This document shows, piece after piece, positions 12,501 through 22,860 of a DNA stretch of 64,000 nucleotides. How positions within the stretch are numbered: the first letter of the stretch is position 1; every line of letters starts with the position of its first letter. The translations under genes were made by a program, and so were the position numbers. The DNA comes from Beroe forskalii. Lineage: Eukaryota > Ctenophora > Nuda > Beroida > Beroidae. A model generated the notes under the pieces. That model was not told where the DNA came from. It worked only from the letters and a program-made list of their open reading frames with translations, and made no database searches. Location: the NCBI GenBank assembly GCA_011033025.1, contig WFMF01000033.1, positions 310,001 through 374,000 of the forward strand, written 5' to 3'.

Positions 12501-15305
12501 ATAACGTGTCAACAGTTTGCCGGTACCTAGATACCATAGCATAACCATCATATATAAGGCAGCCGATTGTACAATTGTACAGGATTCTATCAGAATATGT
12601 ACACTGTACATTGTATACTCATCATGGATATGTACTTTGGCAATATGACGTAGCTTGACCCGATTAGAACTGTCAGAAGATGAACATAGAGCGACCATTA
12701 CAAGCACAGCCTCAATTCGCAGATACGATGACGTCAGATAGCTCAACGTGGTGCGGTTATGACGTAACACAATTTTGGCAGATTGAGGTGACTGTGCCGT
12801 TAACATGTCAAGTCCGTACCTTAAACCAGCCTTTGAGTAACGCACTAATCAGGTGAATTTAGTGTTGAAGTGTGTATACACTGTGCACTGTGAAGGTCTA
12901 AGTTGGAGTGCACTGGTCTTTGGAGTTTGGTCTGATACAGAGGACACGGATTGTGAGTGATGTCATTATCAGGGCTTAAAGTGAAGAGTTGCTGACGAAA
13001 AACACCCGCCCTTTTCTATGCACATAACATTTGCACATTATTTTTTAGTTTGAAATAGTAAATAAGACAGTGCTTTGAGTTGGGTAGCTCAGAGAACTTT
13101 ATTAGTGGAGGCTATTTCAATCTAAGCAATTAAATAGTTGCTTGTTTGACGCTTTGACAAAACTGCTTTAGATTCAACTTGGCAACAGCCAGAATATCCA
13201 ATTGTAAGATCTCACGACCCACGAAATTATAGAATAAATATATAATAGTTACATTATCAATACTTACCAAAACTTATATTGTATTAGATTTTTCAAACTT
13301 ACCACACTATCTTATTAAGTCTGATAAGGAGCACTGATATAGCAGTTAGAACCAGGAGGAATACTGCCAATGTTATTGTTACCACAACGTCTGAGGGAAG
13401 ATGTTTCAGTCAACGCATTTACTCGTTTAATTTAGGTATAGTCAATGTAATGATTGGATGATATATTTCACCATTTCTCCCAACTTCTTTTTCAAAATTC
13501 AACCAAATTAATTAAAGTGCGTTTTGAAACTAGAAATAATACCTGAGCAACTGAGTAGCTACAGTGTACTTACAGTCTCTTTTTAGAGTAAACAGACTGG
13601 GTTGTTCATCTTGCTGCTCAACATACGACTCATATGTCATAGCTGAAATATTTACTGCAATAAATCATGTTAAATGTAAAATTACTCAATTTGCATGTCA
13701 GCATAATCAAGAAATTGTTTTCCAGTAATGAATCAAACAATTTTGTAATGAATCAAACAATTTTGTAGTGAGAAATAGGACAAATAATTATGTCTACCAC
13801 AAAAATAGGGAAAGTAAGTCGTTTAAGACTTCATGAAGTTGGGGTGGATAATTATAATCACATACCATACTGGTGCCTCCTATAGCAGTGCGTGCCATTG
13901 ATGGGGGCAAATCCAGGATAACAGGCACATTTTATCTTAGTTTTATCTGTGTAACACACCTGCTCACATCCCCCATTACCACTGTTACACGGGTCTACAT
14001 CTGAGGTTTTTGAATTCAATCCAATGAATTGAATTGGTATGAATAATTACTTAGACCCAGGACAGTTCATAGGTGATATAAATCAATATCTTTAGAATAT
14101 GTTAGCCTTTAGGGGAGGTTATAAAATGAAGATTGGAGTAGGAATTCTATTATTGTTGGAACACAAACCATAGTAGCAGAACTCTAATATAGGCTGCTCT
14201 GAGCCCTCCAGCCTTATCACCACTTCTGACATGCTAGTGTTAGCTATCCTTTCACAGCTGCTTCCTTTTCTGGATTTGAAGGACAACAAATTATTTGATA
14301 ATTGCCATTGGTTCAACTGCCAAAATACTTAAAAAATCAGAATTTTGAATCTTCTAAAAGCATTTTAAAATTTATGGCTTCCCAAATTATCAATTTGGTG
14401 AAAAGTGGGTTACTTACTTCACTAAGACAAATGGTGGAAGAATTGGGAAGGATATAGGTTGTACAAGTCCCGAGGAGCAGCACAGTGCCACATCTCCAAA
14501 ATGCATTGATTCTTGATGTCCTGATTACAAATATAACATTAAAACACTCAATAGTACCCTCATCACATTGGTATATTAACATTTTAGAAGCAGATTGATG
14601 TCTTGAAGAAAGTTTTCCTTTTGATTTAAAATATTTTAGAAGCATAGAATTGAATCCAAGTGAATTTCTAAAATTACAGTAACAAATTACAGTAACAAAT
14701 CATATTATTAGTATCATAAAATCAATTGTCTAAGTACTCACGTTCAGACTCTGTCATGGGGAATGGAAGCTCTTCAAAGTGCTGAGGACATGTTGAACGA
14801 CCCTTGATTATACAGTATTCTCCTGGCATGGAAAACAGATGAGAGATGAAGATTTGAATGATTCTTAGTTAGATACTTAGATGGATAAATGTAGTGAACA
14901 GAGAGCTTGCTTTTGCACTCTAGGGTTTAGAGTCTCCTATATTCTAGTTCAAACAACATAGAATTTCTAAAAAAAGAATGAAATCTAGGACCATACCTCT
15001 GGGAAGCACATCATAATCCAATGTCTCACAGAACTTGAGAACTAATCTAGTTCCTGAGTTGTCAGCTGATACTCCTATGTGATTTTCTCTTGGTATAACA
15101 TTAATTTGAGACTGAAATAGTTTTGTTTAAAAAACTATACTTCAATGAAGACCAGCAGAAGCTGATCAGTGAAGCCTTATCATTACATCATTCATCATAT
15201 TTCAAGCCTACAGAAAGTACAAAACTACAGAAAGTACAATCACCTTGTAGTATAAAAGAAGCCATCCATGTGTGTGAAGACCAGTGGAGCAGTAGGGAAC
15301 TCTCT
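3554..15305 (-). CDS. ApeC (apextrin-C)-like / EGF single-pass receptor, 5' end not found
   Basis: Exons joined on splice signals with consistent phase: 15244-15305, 14997-15111, 14742-14822, 14418-14520, 14169-14269, 13866-14000, 13574-13642, 13303-13390, 10008-10116, 5225-5303, 4741-4944, 3554-3969 (TGA at 3,554-3,556); about 519 residues. The ectodomain shows the ApeC pattern: PRGEYCIIKG..CP..F, then CCSSG..PI.FPI.PPFVL, then ILEFCYY, but the usual WDDED stretch is missing. Next come an EGF module (DVDPCNSGNGGCEQVC), a ~23-residue transmembrane helix (VVVTITLAVFLLVLTAISVL) and a basic juxtamembrane stretch. The ~220-residue tail has YDSL, YDEP, YYLE, a Thr/Ser/Pro-rich stretch, GTLGKS repeats and the C-terminus NVV. 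ApeC domains of apextrins are known to bind bacterial peptidoglycan, so an immune or adhesion receptor is inferred. First exon and signal peptide were not located. Joins across the long intron (10,008 to 5,303) rest on phase alone. Confidence 0.7.
3676..3746 (-). repeat. 18-nt coding minisatellite in the last receptor exon
   Basis: The plus strand repeats CACTCTTCCCCAGAGTCC about three times, with shorter partial copies. On the coding strand each unit encodes G-T-L-G-K-S, giving a run of small and Lys residues close to the receptor's C-terminus. Because 18 is divisible by three, copy-number change would not break the frame. Confidence 0.75.
3970..4571. other. Last intron of the receptor gene, distal part; no gene seen
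   Basis: Sequence between the final receptor exon and the decayed fourth copy of the donor repeat. The acceptor is a clear pyrimidine tract ending in CCCCAG just upstream of 3,969. Short open frames here are non-coding by appearance. Confidence 0.5.
4572..4792 (-). repeat. 52-bp tandem repeat carrying three copies of an exon end and splice donor
   Basis: The exon end CTATTTAG|GTGAGT occurs at last-exon-base positions 4,741, 4,689 and 4,637, exactly 52 bp apart, and a decayed fourth copy lies near 4,572-4,612. Each unit encodes LILPNQSDDTYYL. Use of the first donor joins in frame to the last exon (TTA G|AA, giving YYLEPDE). Reading past it gives GGT GAG TAG, an immediate stop, so the two downstream donors would only yield a truncated cytoplasmic tail. 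Confidence 0.85.
5320..5580. repeat. ACAGTA-type minisatellite in a receptor intron
   Basis: Dense array of CAGTACACACAGTAAA units, regular and 18 bp apart towards 5,500-5,570, looser before that. It lies directly upstream (on the minus strand) of the 79-nt exon 5225-5303. All open frames of Tyr/Val/Cys or Thr/Gln/His composition over it are artefacts of the repeat. Confidence 0.85.
5581..8014. other. Receptor intron downstream of the SOUL gene; no further gene seen
   Basis: AT-rich intron. A partial copy of the GACGTCAT inverted-repeat family lies near 6,298-6,352. The 3' UTR of the SOUL gene lies at the right end: on the minus strand an AATAAA signal is present near 7,711-7,706, about 300 nt after its stop. 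Nothing else here looks coding. Confidence 0.5.
8015..8779 (-). CDS. Secreted SOUL/HEBP-family haem-binding protein
   Basis: Single-exon frame of 254 codons. Residues 1-20 (MAPLLRLVAITLALIALSLC) form a signal peptide. From about residue 83 the SOUL domain is clear: CPQYKAL, GAREMYSAGNWVST, a helix containing ELRKYMRGENEANERLPMTAPVL, SFYLPSSSP, YYRAFPGP, a helix with EEFERLKKAI, and the final PFYPYWMMSASYTRP. Family members (HEBP1/HEBP2) bind porphyrins. The signal peptide and the Cys-containing N-terminal extension suggest a secreted or luminal form. It has no introns and lies within the 4.7-kb intron of the receptor gene on the same strand. Family assignment is firm; the ligand is unknown. 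Confidence 0.9.
   Translation of the reverse strand: MAPLLRLVAITLALIALSLCNLSNDDIDKVGKQVSNNRRNEITWRQALGYQECEAFMPEMRPSLGNKAQQPKLLSDICSKYDCPQYKALNITGCGFGAREMYSAGNWVSTGYDMKNKASSKKAYWELRKYMRGENEANERLPMTAPVLTSVYLDLETLQPLDTAYKSFYLPSSSPLTPLNPALSIDPTYDNVVYYRAFPGPDYPTEEEKAEEFERLKKAITDAGLPFYPYWMMSASYTRPGHGRQRWEAIYVAQ
8780..10007. other. Receptor intron upstream of the SOUL gene
   Basis: Holds the SOUL promoter region, with no recognisable box, and otherwise unremarkable AT-rich sequence. At 9,914-9,934 there is a perfect 21-bp copy of the sequence that covers the end and donor of the receptor exon 10008-10116 (9,990-10,010), 76 bp away, so the donor ATG|GTGAGTGATG exists twice. Confidence 0.6.
10147..10216. 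repeat. Two-copy tandem repeat beside a receptor exon
   Basis: GAGTTGAAACACTC(T/C)GATACACTG occurs twice, each followed by a G-rich stretch, just outside the acceptor of exon 10008-10116. It overlaps the region where that exon's pyrimidine tract should be. Confidence 0.6.
11410..11520. repeat. ~22-bp minisatellite
   Basis: Five near-perfect copies of GACATCAGACCTTGATTCACT. The later copies carry an extra AT (GATATCACT), which shows stepwise expansion from a changed unit. Confidence 0.85.
12376..12452. repeat. Small inverted-repeat element, GACGTCAT family (copy 1, diverged)
   Basis: Starts AATAGGCAGTTGAGAA, has the core ATGACGTCATTATCATGG, then GATGACGT, and ends with an inverted start (ACTGGCTATTTTT). 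Same layout as the copies at 54,490, 58,308, 59,143 and 61,262. Confidence 0.65.
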
Positions 15306-16019
15306 CTGATGTAATAAGCTCAGGCAGAAAAAAACTGCTGCCAATGGGGAGAAATGAAAAGGAAATTATCTGTATCAGAAACATCATTGAGCTTCTATAA
15401 GGAGAAAAATCATTAATTTATGTTCGAAGAAAATAGAAATTAAACAAAACAAAAATGTTTAGCAGAATAGAGCTATCAATGTCAAGCAGAATAAATCCAT
15501 TGTATTAATATAAGGCAATTCAATAGAAAATATTCAATTAAAAGTTGCATATTCCTCATGAGAATTACATATATCAGTGGTGAGCAGAGAACTATTGTCG
15601 TGTATTACACCAGAATAATTCTCTGCCCACAGGTGGCATCGGCAGGCCTGGTAGAACCAGGCAAGATTGATGACACAATGACATCTACAGTACCATTTAA
15701 ACTTACTACAGTTTTGAAGTTACAACACACAACATATAAAATTAACTAACTGAGCAGGTTGTGTTACACTATATGTGGAGATCCTGAAGATCATCTTCTT
15801 CATAGAACAAATACAGTCATCTTTGTAGTTACAGAATATGTAGGTCATTATGATTAATGATAATAGCTACATCAAAAACAACATCATTTACAATTATTGT
15901 GCATTGAAATAAGAAAAACAATTTTTAAAGAAAAGAAATTTTGTCTAATCATCAATTTGAATTAAAAATAATAGAAAATATCACAACCCACTAACAAATT
16001 CACAAATTATGCATATGAC

Positions 16020-16130
16020 GTTTTTTGCTTTTGGGCTTACTAAACACGTATAATGTATATCCCTGTTAGCGTTTTGTGGCAAGGGAAGCGCGCGGCGCGG
16101 CGCGCGTACACACACCTATGTGGGTTCAGA
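16020..16130. repeat. Fragment of a GC-rich dispersed element
   Basis: Shares AAACACGTATA, ATATCCCTG, AGGGAAGCGCGCGGCGCG and CGTACACACACCTATG with the hairpin at 16,288-16,443. Its CpG-rich composition contrasts sharply with the surrounding AT-rich sequence. Confidence 0.6.
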
Positions 16131-16287
16131 AACTTTTTGGCTCAACTGCTTTGCTTAAACTATTTAAAAAATTGTCAAATTAACGTTGTTTGACCCCTTT
16201 GCCTTCAGCAGGCGCGCGCGTCTGACAACAAAAATATGGGTTAGTCTCACATTTGCTAAACACGTATATTTCTACGACCTATTTGGC

Positions 16288-16443
16288 TCTTCCTAAGCCC
16301 GCATAGGTGTGTGTACGCGCCGCGCGCTTCCCTGCTGGGGAAGCGCGCCGCGCGAGCCACACAGGGATATACGTGTTTAGCGAATTTGGCTCGCGCCGTA
16401 GGGAAGCGCGCGCGGCGCGTACACACACCTATGCGGACTTAGG
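16288..16443. repeat. GC-rich inverted-repeat element with ~44-bp arms
   Basis: The left arm, CTAAGCCCGCATAGGTGTGT followed by GTACGCGCCGCGCGCTTCCC, is repeated inverted at the right as GGGAAGCGCGCGCGGCGCG followed by TACACACACCTATG and CGGACTTAGG. The spacer contains GGGATATACGTGTTTAG, also seen at 47,512. A non-autonomous hairpin element is the likely nature. Confidence 0.7.
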
Positions 16444-16445
16444 AA

Positions 16446-16680
16446 GTCTCCCATGTAAACGGGAGCCTTCATTATCTATGACAATGACGTCACAAAATAT
16501 AATTAAGTGAATCTGGTGCTTTAAGGTTAGGTTTAGGATAGGGATAATGGGATTAGGGTCAGGATTTCTTGGGTTTAGGGTAAAAATTAAGGTTAGGGTT
16601 TTGGTTAGGGTCATGCAGGTACAGGTTAAGTTTAGGATAAAAATCCCATGTGACGCAAACAAAGTAATGACCAAATGAAT
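16446..16680 (+). repeat. Dispersed repeat with TTAGGG/TTTAGGG-like core (copy 1)
   Basis: Begins GTCTCCCATGTAAACGGGAG and CCTTCATTATCTATGACAAT, then carries many GGTTAGG, TTTAGGG and TTAGGGT words. A related copy lies in inverted orientation at about 48,530-48,790. The CTATGACAATGACGTCA word is shared with the small GACGTCAT inverted-repeat family. Its interior resembles interstitial telomere-like sequence but is too irregular to be a true telomere array. Confidence 0.6.
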
Positions 16681-17162
16681 CATCTCATCTAAAATTTCGC
16701 AAAAATTACTGTCATTGTAAAAGCTTATTTATTAAACAAAATGTTAATTTCAACAATGCATTACCGACAGCCTTGAAAATCAATAACTAGCATTTGATTA
16801 GAAAGATCTTTATCCTGGTTATCAGTCTGTCAAAGCTTAGAGCAGACAGTTCCTCCTTTGATGGAAAACACTCGCTTTGGATTGTCCAACATATTTTCTT
16901 CATTTCTTCTATGAGTAGCTGATGAGCCTTGCACTCCTCCACAGTTCAATCAGGCAGGATCTGGTGGAGTTGTCCTGGCTATCTGAAATCAACCATGGTT
17001 GATGTCAAGACTGTTGATCAGTGAAGCCTTCTTTTGCTTATGTGATGTTGCTTGATGATCAATTCCCTAGACCATATCTACTTTATCAGATTGATGAGAT
17101 GATGAAGCATCAAGTATTCACTGTTTCTATATCAAAACTATGTTCAGGAATATGTAGTTGTA

Positions 17163-20100
17163 ATGGGAGATATTACATACCAATTTCGATGTGATTATGC
17201 TAAAACGAACAGAAGTGGATGCAAAAAATGCAAAGTGAGTAATAATTTCATGCATTTTAAATTGTAAAAAGTTGTTTCCTTATTTGAAAACCTTTCATCT
17301 GAGAATGATTCTGTCCACTTTTGTGGGCTTAATATAATTTGCGAACTTTGTGTGCTTCAATACAGCAATTATCAAACACTTCAAAATAAAATACTTTATT
17401 AATTGTTTATTATTATGATGATAATTTGAGTTTGTTGCAAGTACTTGTAATGCAAAATACTTCAGGAGAAGATAGACAAAGGCATTGTCCGCATAGCCAA
17501 GTTGAGTACAAATCCTTTCAGTGATGATGGTGGCTTATTAACTAACTGGCATCATCCCAAGTGTGTCTTTGAAACATTTGCAAAAGCTAGGGTAGGTATG
17601 TAAAAATTGAATTTAAAATACTTAAATTGAGATTGGAAATATATTGGCTTTTGGGGCAAGAGTGTTCAAATTTGAATATTAATTGGCAATGTTTCCAGCA
17701 TTGACTATCTGATGAATATTTTGTGAGTCAGTGGGCCATATAACCAAACTTTGCTTCTATGCATTGTGATAAATTTTCTACAGGCTACAACTAAGAAAAT
17801 CGAAAGTCCTGATGACATTGAACATTTTGACACCTTAAAGTCAGAAGACCAGGAGGTTAACCACTTTTATGTTATCTTTTATCTTCTAAGGTATGTTTGA
17901 ACATTCATAGCTTCTTACACAAATCAGTACATTTCAGAAAGTAAAAGATTACAATAACAAATAATCATAGAAACGTGTTTTGTAGCAGTTCTAACTATCC
18001 GTCAAGTTTTGGAATCCACTGTTGCTCATCATGATAAAGAATGTTGTTGATTCTCTATTTTTCAGATAATCAAGGATCTCATTAAGAATTACCTTGGCAA
18101 CCGTAAAACTCCAGCAAAGGCCCCATCATCATCAAAGAAAGCTGCTGCAGCTGTCAAACCAGAGACTAGTTCTTCTGTTCAATCAAAAATAATCCCTCAA
18201 CCTGCTTCTCCTAAAGTAAAACCAACTAGCCAAAGCAGCTCATCATTTTCAGTAAGTTATTTCATATGCTCATTTGCCCCTAATTATCATTTGCAATTGA
18301 TTTTAGTTCCTTTTTCATTCCCATATTTTGTTCTTTGGTTCATATAAAACAACATGAATGGCTGTATTGAATAATTCCCTATCAGGATATAACCAAGTTA
18401 TGTGACAAGATCAGATCAGAGGCTAGCTACAATGCCAAGAGTGATATTGTGCAACATTTCTTCAAGGAATCACCCTCTGATGTGTACCTTAAACTGAAGC
18501 TGATGATCCCATCAGTTGATAAACGTGTCTTCAATGTTAAAGACAAGCAGGTGACGACATTATGAATATATACAAATATAATTAGATTTATTTCAAGTTA
18601 AAATACTACCATGATTAAAGGATTTGCGTTGAACAAATCAGCAGAATTCATTTCCAATTTTTCATCGAGATCTTTTCAAAACCATATCATCAGCTCATTA
18701 AGATCCTGTCGTCTGTACTTGGCACCTCTTTGGACGAAATGTCAGATGACTTGGAGCAGGGAGATGTAGGGAAGACAGGTCGAGATTTTTATGAGAAGAG
18801 TAGTCTAACAAAGCCTAGTCAAAGTTCTGTATCTTTAGAAAAGGTAATGATTATGCACGAGTGCCAGTTTCCAATTATCTTAATATCATTTACCAAACTA
18901 AGATTTTCTCACGACATTCACATCTTACTTTCCTTCTGTTCAGGTTGACAAGTTTCTGGACAACCTCACGGCCCTGACCCGTGAGGAGGAGCAGATAAAC
19001 GAGTTTAAGAAGATGATAAAACACCTCACTCCCAACGACCTGCAGTATGTGTTGTATCTCATTAAGAAGGATATGCGCATGAATGCTAGAGAGAAGCATG
19101 TGTTGGAGGGGCTGCATCCTAAGGCTTACCAGGCCTTCCAGATGTCACATGACCTCGCTGATGTGGCTGCAAGGTTCGCTCCTGGTAAGAAATTATATCA
19201 ATTCTGTTAGATAGTTTGCTTTTGAGTAGGTAGCTGTTGTTAGTTAGGGATCGTTCACATATTATTTAATCACCTAGAGGGGGTTAATTCCTTTGTTATT
19301 GTAAACTCCCAAACCCTCAATGCAGATTTACAGTTGATCGTTTAACAACAGTTGGACAAGTCTAAAAATCCTGATAAGGGCATTGGTCACAAATTACGTA
19401 ATCAATTTTTGGCCGATTTCAACCGCCCTCCCCCTCGTAATCAAGTTTACGTGTTGTGGAACTTGGCAATTACAGTGTTTTATTGTTGTGGATGTAAATG
19501 CTGTTAATTCCTTTGTGATGAACTCCAAAACCCTCGATTTATTGTAAATCGTTTAGGTGCAACAGGGGACAAGTCTACAAGTAACGAGAGCATTGGTTTG
19601 CAATTAATGACACCAGTGCGTCCTATGCTAGCCGAGGCTTGCAAATCAATCGCTCAAGCACTTGCTAAATGTCCTGAGGTAGGTTCATTGTCAGGAACTA
19701 ATCCAAACCGTTGGTTCCTAATTAAACATTTAGACACATTTCACCCACGTTGTCACAGAAGTTAAATTCTCTCTAATTTGAGGGATTTGATGAGTAACTA
19801 TAAAGTTACCACACAACTTATTGCATCATTGTATAACGCTGGGCATGAACGATAAACAGTGAATGTACAGGGCATGTACAGTGAAATAAAATACGACGGT
19901 GAACGAGTTCAGCTCCACAAGAAGGGGATCAGTTCCAGTTCTTCAGTAGGAGCTTGAAACCTGTACTTCCGCACAAAGTCCAGGATGTGTCCAAACACGT
20001 GCCCGAGGCCTTTCCTACCGGGGATTCCATCATCCTGGACTGTGAAGTGCTCTTGGTTGATTTTCAAACTGGTAATCATTTGAAATTATTACATTCAATC

Positions 20101-22317
20101 GTTTCTGTTTCCCAATTTTTGACACCAATGATAACGAAATATTAGTTGCACAACCTGTTTCATGAACATGCTAAGTTGTGAAGTGGGTTTTTATTGAAAA
20201 TAAAATCCTAATATTTTGATTTTTAAATTCATCGGATTTCAGGAAAACCCCTCCCTTTCGGAACACTTGGCATTCACAAGAAGAGCGAGTTTAAAACGGC
20301 CTGTGTCTGCCTCTTTGTCTTCGATATCTTGTATCTGAACGGACAGAGTTTGGTGGACAAACCAGTCAAAAAGCGCAGAGAGATCCTGAGCTCTTCGATA
20401 ACAGAGATCCCTAACCGAGTGGTTTTGAGTGAAATGAAGGTATAGTCATATCCTGTCAACTGAAATATAATCTTTATAACAATAGATGAATAGAGTGCTA
20501 GATCCTAACAATGCATCCTTACAATTTTGAGAATAGGTAGGCTACCAAGGTTATTTTGCACGTTAAATGCACGTTTGTGTCAATGGAAAATACCTAATAT
20601 TTGCTTACCATTAACGCCTTGCCTCTCAGCTGGTGAAGACAGCCAGTGAGTTAGGAGGAATGATATCTCACGTCTTGAAGGAGGGGTTGGAGGGCCTCGT
20701 GCTGAAGGGGCTAAACACCACATACGAGCCTGGCAAACGACACTGGCTCAAAGTCAAGAAGGACTACCTCCAAGGTACCAGTGATGATATTTTAACTAAT
20801 TCTAGAATCAGTCGTGCTCACTGTGATTTCTCATGAGTTACATCTGGCTGATGCTTAGAATTGGTATTATTGAATCTAACCTGTCGTCGTTATTGAATTA
20901 TTGGTACTATGAACTCACCGATTCTTGCAGTGTTTTTAGATTTATACCACCCACTTAAACCCTTGTTCCCAGGTGGGTCTATGGCAGACAGTGCTGACTT
21001 GGTTGTGTTGGGAGGGTATCTGGGTACTGGTAACAAGGGTGGTATGTGTTCGGTATACCTCATGGGTTGCTTCTGTCCTGCTACCAACCTCTGGAAAACT
21101 GTCTGCAAAGTCGGCAACGGGTAAGTCAGGAGCAGAAACGTCACCATCACCTCAAGTTACAAAGTAATCCTCCTCCGTGACAACCAACGCAGATTCTTAC
21201 ATTTGCCACAATCAGACACCATTTCTCAGATCTTTCTGAAATATAAAGATGCTTCTAACTTTTCTTCGATATTACCTATATCAGGAAATAAACCAACTGC
21301 CCCTTATCAGACACGATGACGCAACGTTAGAAAAGATAAGCAAGGAGATGATGGCCAGTGGAAGGAAGATAAAAGGGGATTACGGGGCTAAGCCAGCCTG
21401 GCTGTCGATCAGCAAAGGTCTCATGCCAGACTACATAGTGTCAGACCCCAAGCAGTCGGCTGTCTGGGAAATATCAGGTTTTAAATGGGGATGTTTGCTG
21501 AAAGATAATAATTATACTGGCTGCTAATTTAAAAACCTTACGTATAACGAATTTAATTCTAACTGCAATCTTTCTATATACAGATTATGATCTAGACAAG
21601 TTATCACAGTTTAACTTCCTTTTGATTTATCCTGTGAACTGTCCTTATATTCACAGTTTTAGGGCTGTGAATTCCAATATATCCGATCTTTCATAGGAGC
21701 GGAGTTTAGTCAGAGTTCAGTGCACACTGCTGGAGGCATCAGCATCAGGTTCCCTCGGGTAACCAAGATACGCGATGACAAGGACTGGAAGACAGCCACG
21801 GACCTTCCCCGACTTCAGAAACTCATGAGAACGAGTCAGGAAAAGGCTGATCAGGCTATTGAGAAGTTGATGATAAAGGAGGGAGGTGGGAAGATCACCA
21901 TGCCGAAAAGTGTGAAACCGACGACAGGCTCTGAAAAGACTGAGGTTTCTGAGAGTGTGAAACTGACAGGGTCAACAGTGTCTGTCAAGACAGAAAATTC
22001 CGAGGTCAATCAAGTCCTCCGGTGCTGGCAAAAGAAAACAAGCAACTTTGGAACAAAGTTCAGGAAAACGCGTTAAAACCGAGGAGAACGGATCAGATGA
22101 ATCCACCAAATTAAGAGACGTATTCTTTGGTGCCAAAATCTTTGTTTCATCTAAGATCCCTGAGCATGAAACCCTGAAACGTTACGTTGTCGCGTTTGGT
22201 GGGGAGGTGAGTGGGGATAAGAAATCAGCAGATATCGTTGTGCTAGGGGAGACACGAACCCACGCTAAGTGTGTGACCAAGGACTGGATTATCCAGGAAA
22301 TAAGCAGAGGAAGTTGA
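17163..22317 (+). CDS. LIG3: DNA ligase III (zf-PARP, catalytic core, BRCT), with two frame problems
   Basis: Exons: 17163-17234, 17466-17591, 17784-17855, 18066-18251, 18386-18550, 18694-18843, 18944-19184, 19557-19678, 19871-20071, 20243-20439, 20630-20774, 20973-21120, 21311-21477, 21697-22317; about 870 residues. The PARP-type zinc finger spans exons 1-2 (FRCDYAKTNRSGCKKCK, then NWHHPKCVF). The DNA-binding domain spans exons 5-7. Motif I is KYDGER (Lys near residue 385), then CLFVFDILYLN, EGLEGLVLK (motif IV) and KRHWLKVKKDY (motif V). The OB fold includes GGISIRFPRVTKIRDDKDWK, and a short BRCT ends the protein (AKIFVSSKIP, VVAFGGEVSGDKKSADIVVL). It seals single-strand breaks; in animals the BRCT partners XRCC1 and the enzyme also serves mitochondria. 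Exon 9 lacks one base after LHKKG, and the frame also shifts in the linker before the BRCT. All other exon phases agree. Confidence 0.93.
19281..19397 (+). repeat. Decayed duplicate of the LIG3 exon 8 acceptor region
   Basis: Intronic sequence GGTTAATTCCTTTGT..AAACCCTC..GTTTAACAACAGTTGG and ACAAGTCTAAAAATCCTGAT then GGGCATTGG aligns along its length with 19,501-19,620, which contains the true acceptor GTTTAG and the first codons of exon 8 (ACAGGGGACAAGTCTAC..GAGCATTGG). The exon part of the copy is degenerate and its acceptor is lost. Confidence 0.75.
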
Positions 22318-22860
22318 AGACATTGGGAGAGATTGTGCAATTTTGATCGGAAATTTTACAGTTTTTCGGGATCAAATTGTGCACTTTTTAAGGGATTAAT
22401 CAATGTGAAAAAAGCATTTATTTTTCGTTTGAAACTTTTGAAAGTTGAAGGCAGATGCTAAGTTTTATATAATTTATAGATTTATAGTTATTTGAGTTTA
22501 CGTATAATTTATTTGGTGAAATAAGGCTTTATGTTTTTCGATTTAGAGCATTTTAGGGTGAAGTGATGAGAATTAATTTATCGATCATTTGTCGATTATC
22601 AATATTAATACGGCCCCTTAAAATACGCAGTGTTCGGTTTTAATTATAGAAATGGTTTGATTATTAATTTTAATCATCAGAGGTTGACTTATTTTCCTAG
22701 AAATTTTCATTGCATTATTCCTTGAATTCTTCACGTGTTCGCTAATCACTTATCAGTATTCAGATATCTGAATGATTCATATCCATGATTTAATTATACT
22801 ATCAATTCATTCTTTGAATTTACCATCATTTATTGAGGGTTAAGTAACAAGGAGCGAATA
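22318..22860. other. Intergenic, LIG3 3' end and RRM-Y1 promoter
   Basis: 540-bp AT-rich spacer between two same-strand genes. No clear AATAAA or TATA box is visible. It must hold both the LIG3 3' UTR and the RRM-Y1 5' leader. Confidence 0.5.

Larger units (their letters stand above)
10217..13302. other. Long receptor intron; repeats but no gene seen
   Basis: AT-rich intron between the transmembrane exon and the juxtamembrane exon. It contains a five-copy tandem repeat near 11,410-11,520, a full inverted-repeat element at 12,376-12,452, and a partial copy near 12,957-13,012. No coding exon compatible in phase was found inside it. Confidence 0.5.
15306..17162. other. Intergenic or 5' receptor region with repeats
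   Basis: The missing upstream exons of the receptor should lie here or further right on the minus strand. One weak candidate, between an acceptor near 15,656 and a donor near 15,620, is phase-compatible but unconvincing. GC-rich hairpin elements occupy 16,020-16,443 and a TTAGGG-like dispersed repeat follows at 16,446-16,680. LIG3 transcription must start within 16,700-17,160. An acceptor-like CTATGTTCAG ends at 17,147, so LIG3 may have a further 5' exon. Confidence 0.5.

Noticed and set aside
15620..15656. Possible upstream receptor exon on the minus strand (A-C-R-C-H-L-W-A-E-N-Y-S)
   Set aside because: Phase fits, but the exon is tiny and its splice signals are weak; not enough to include.
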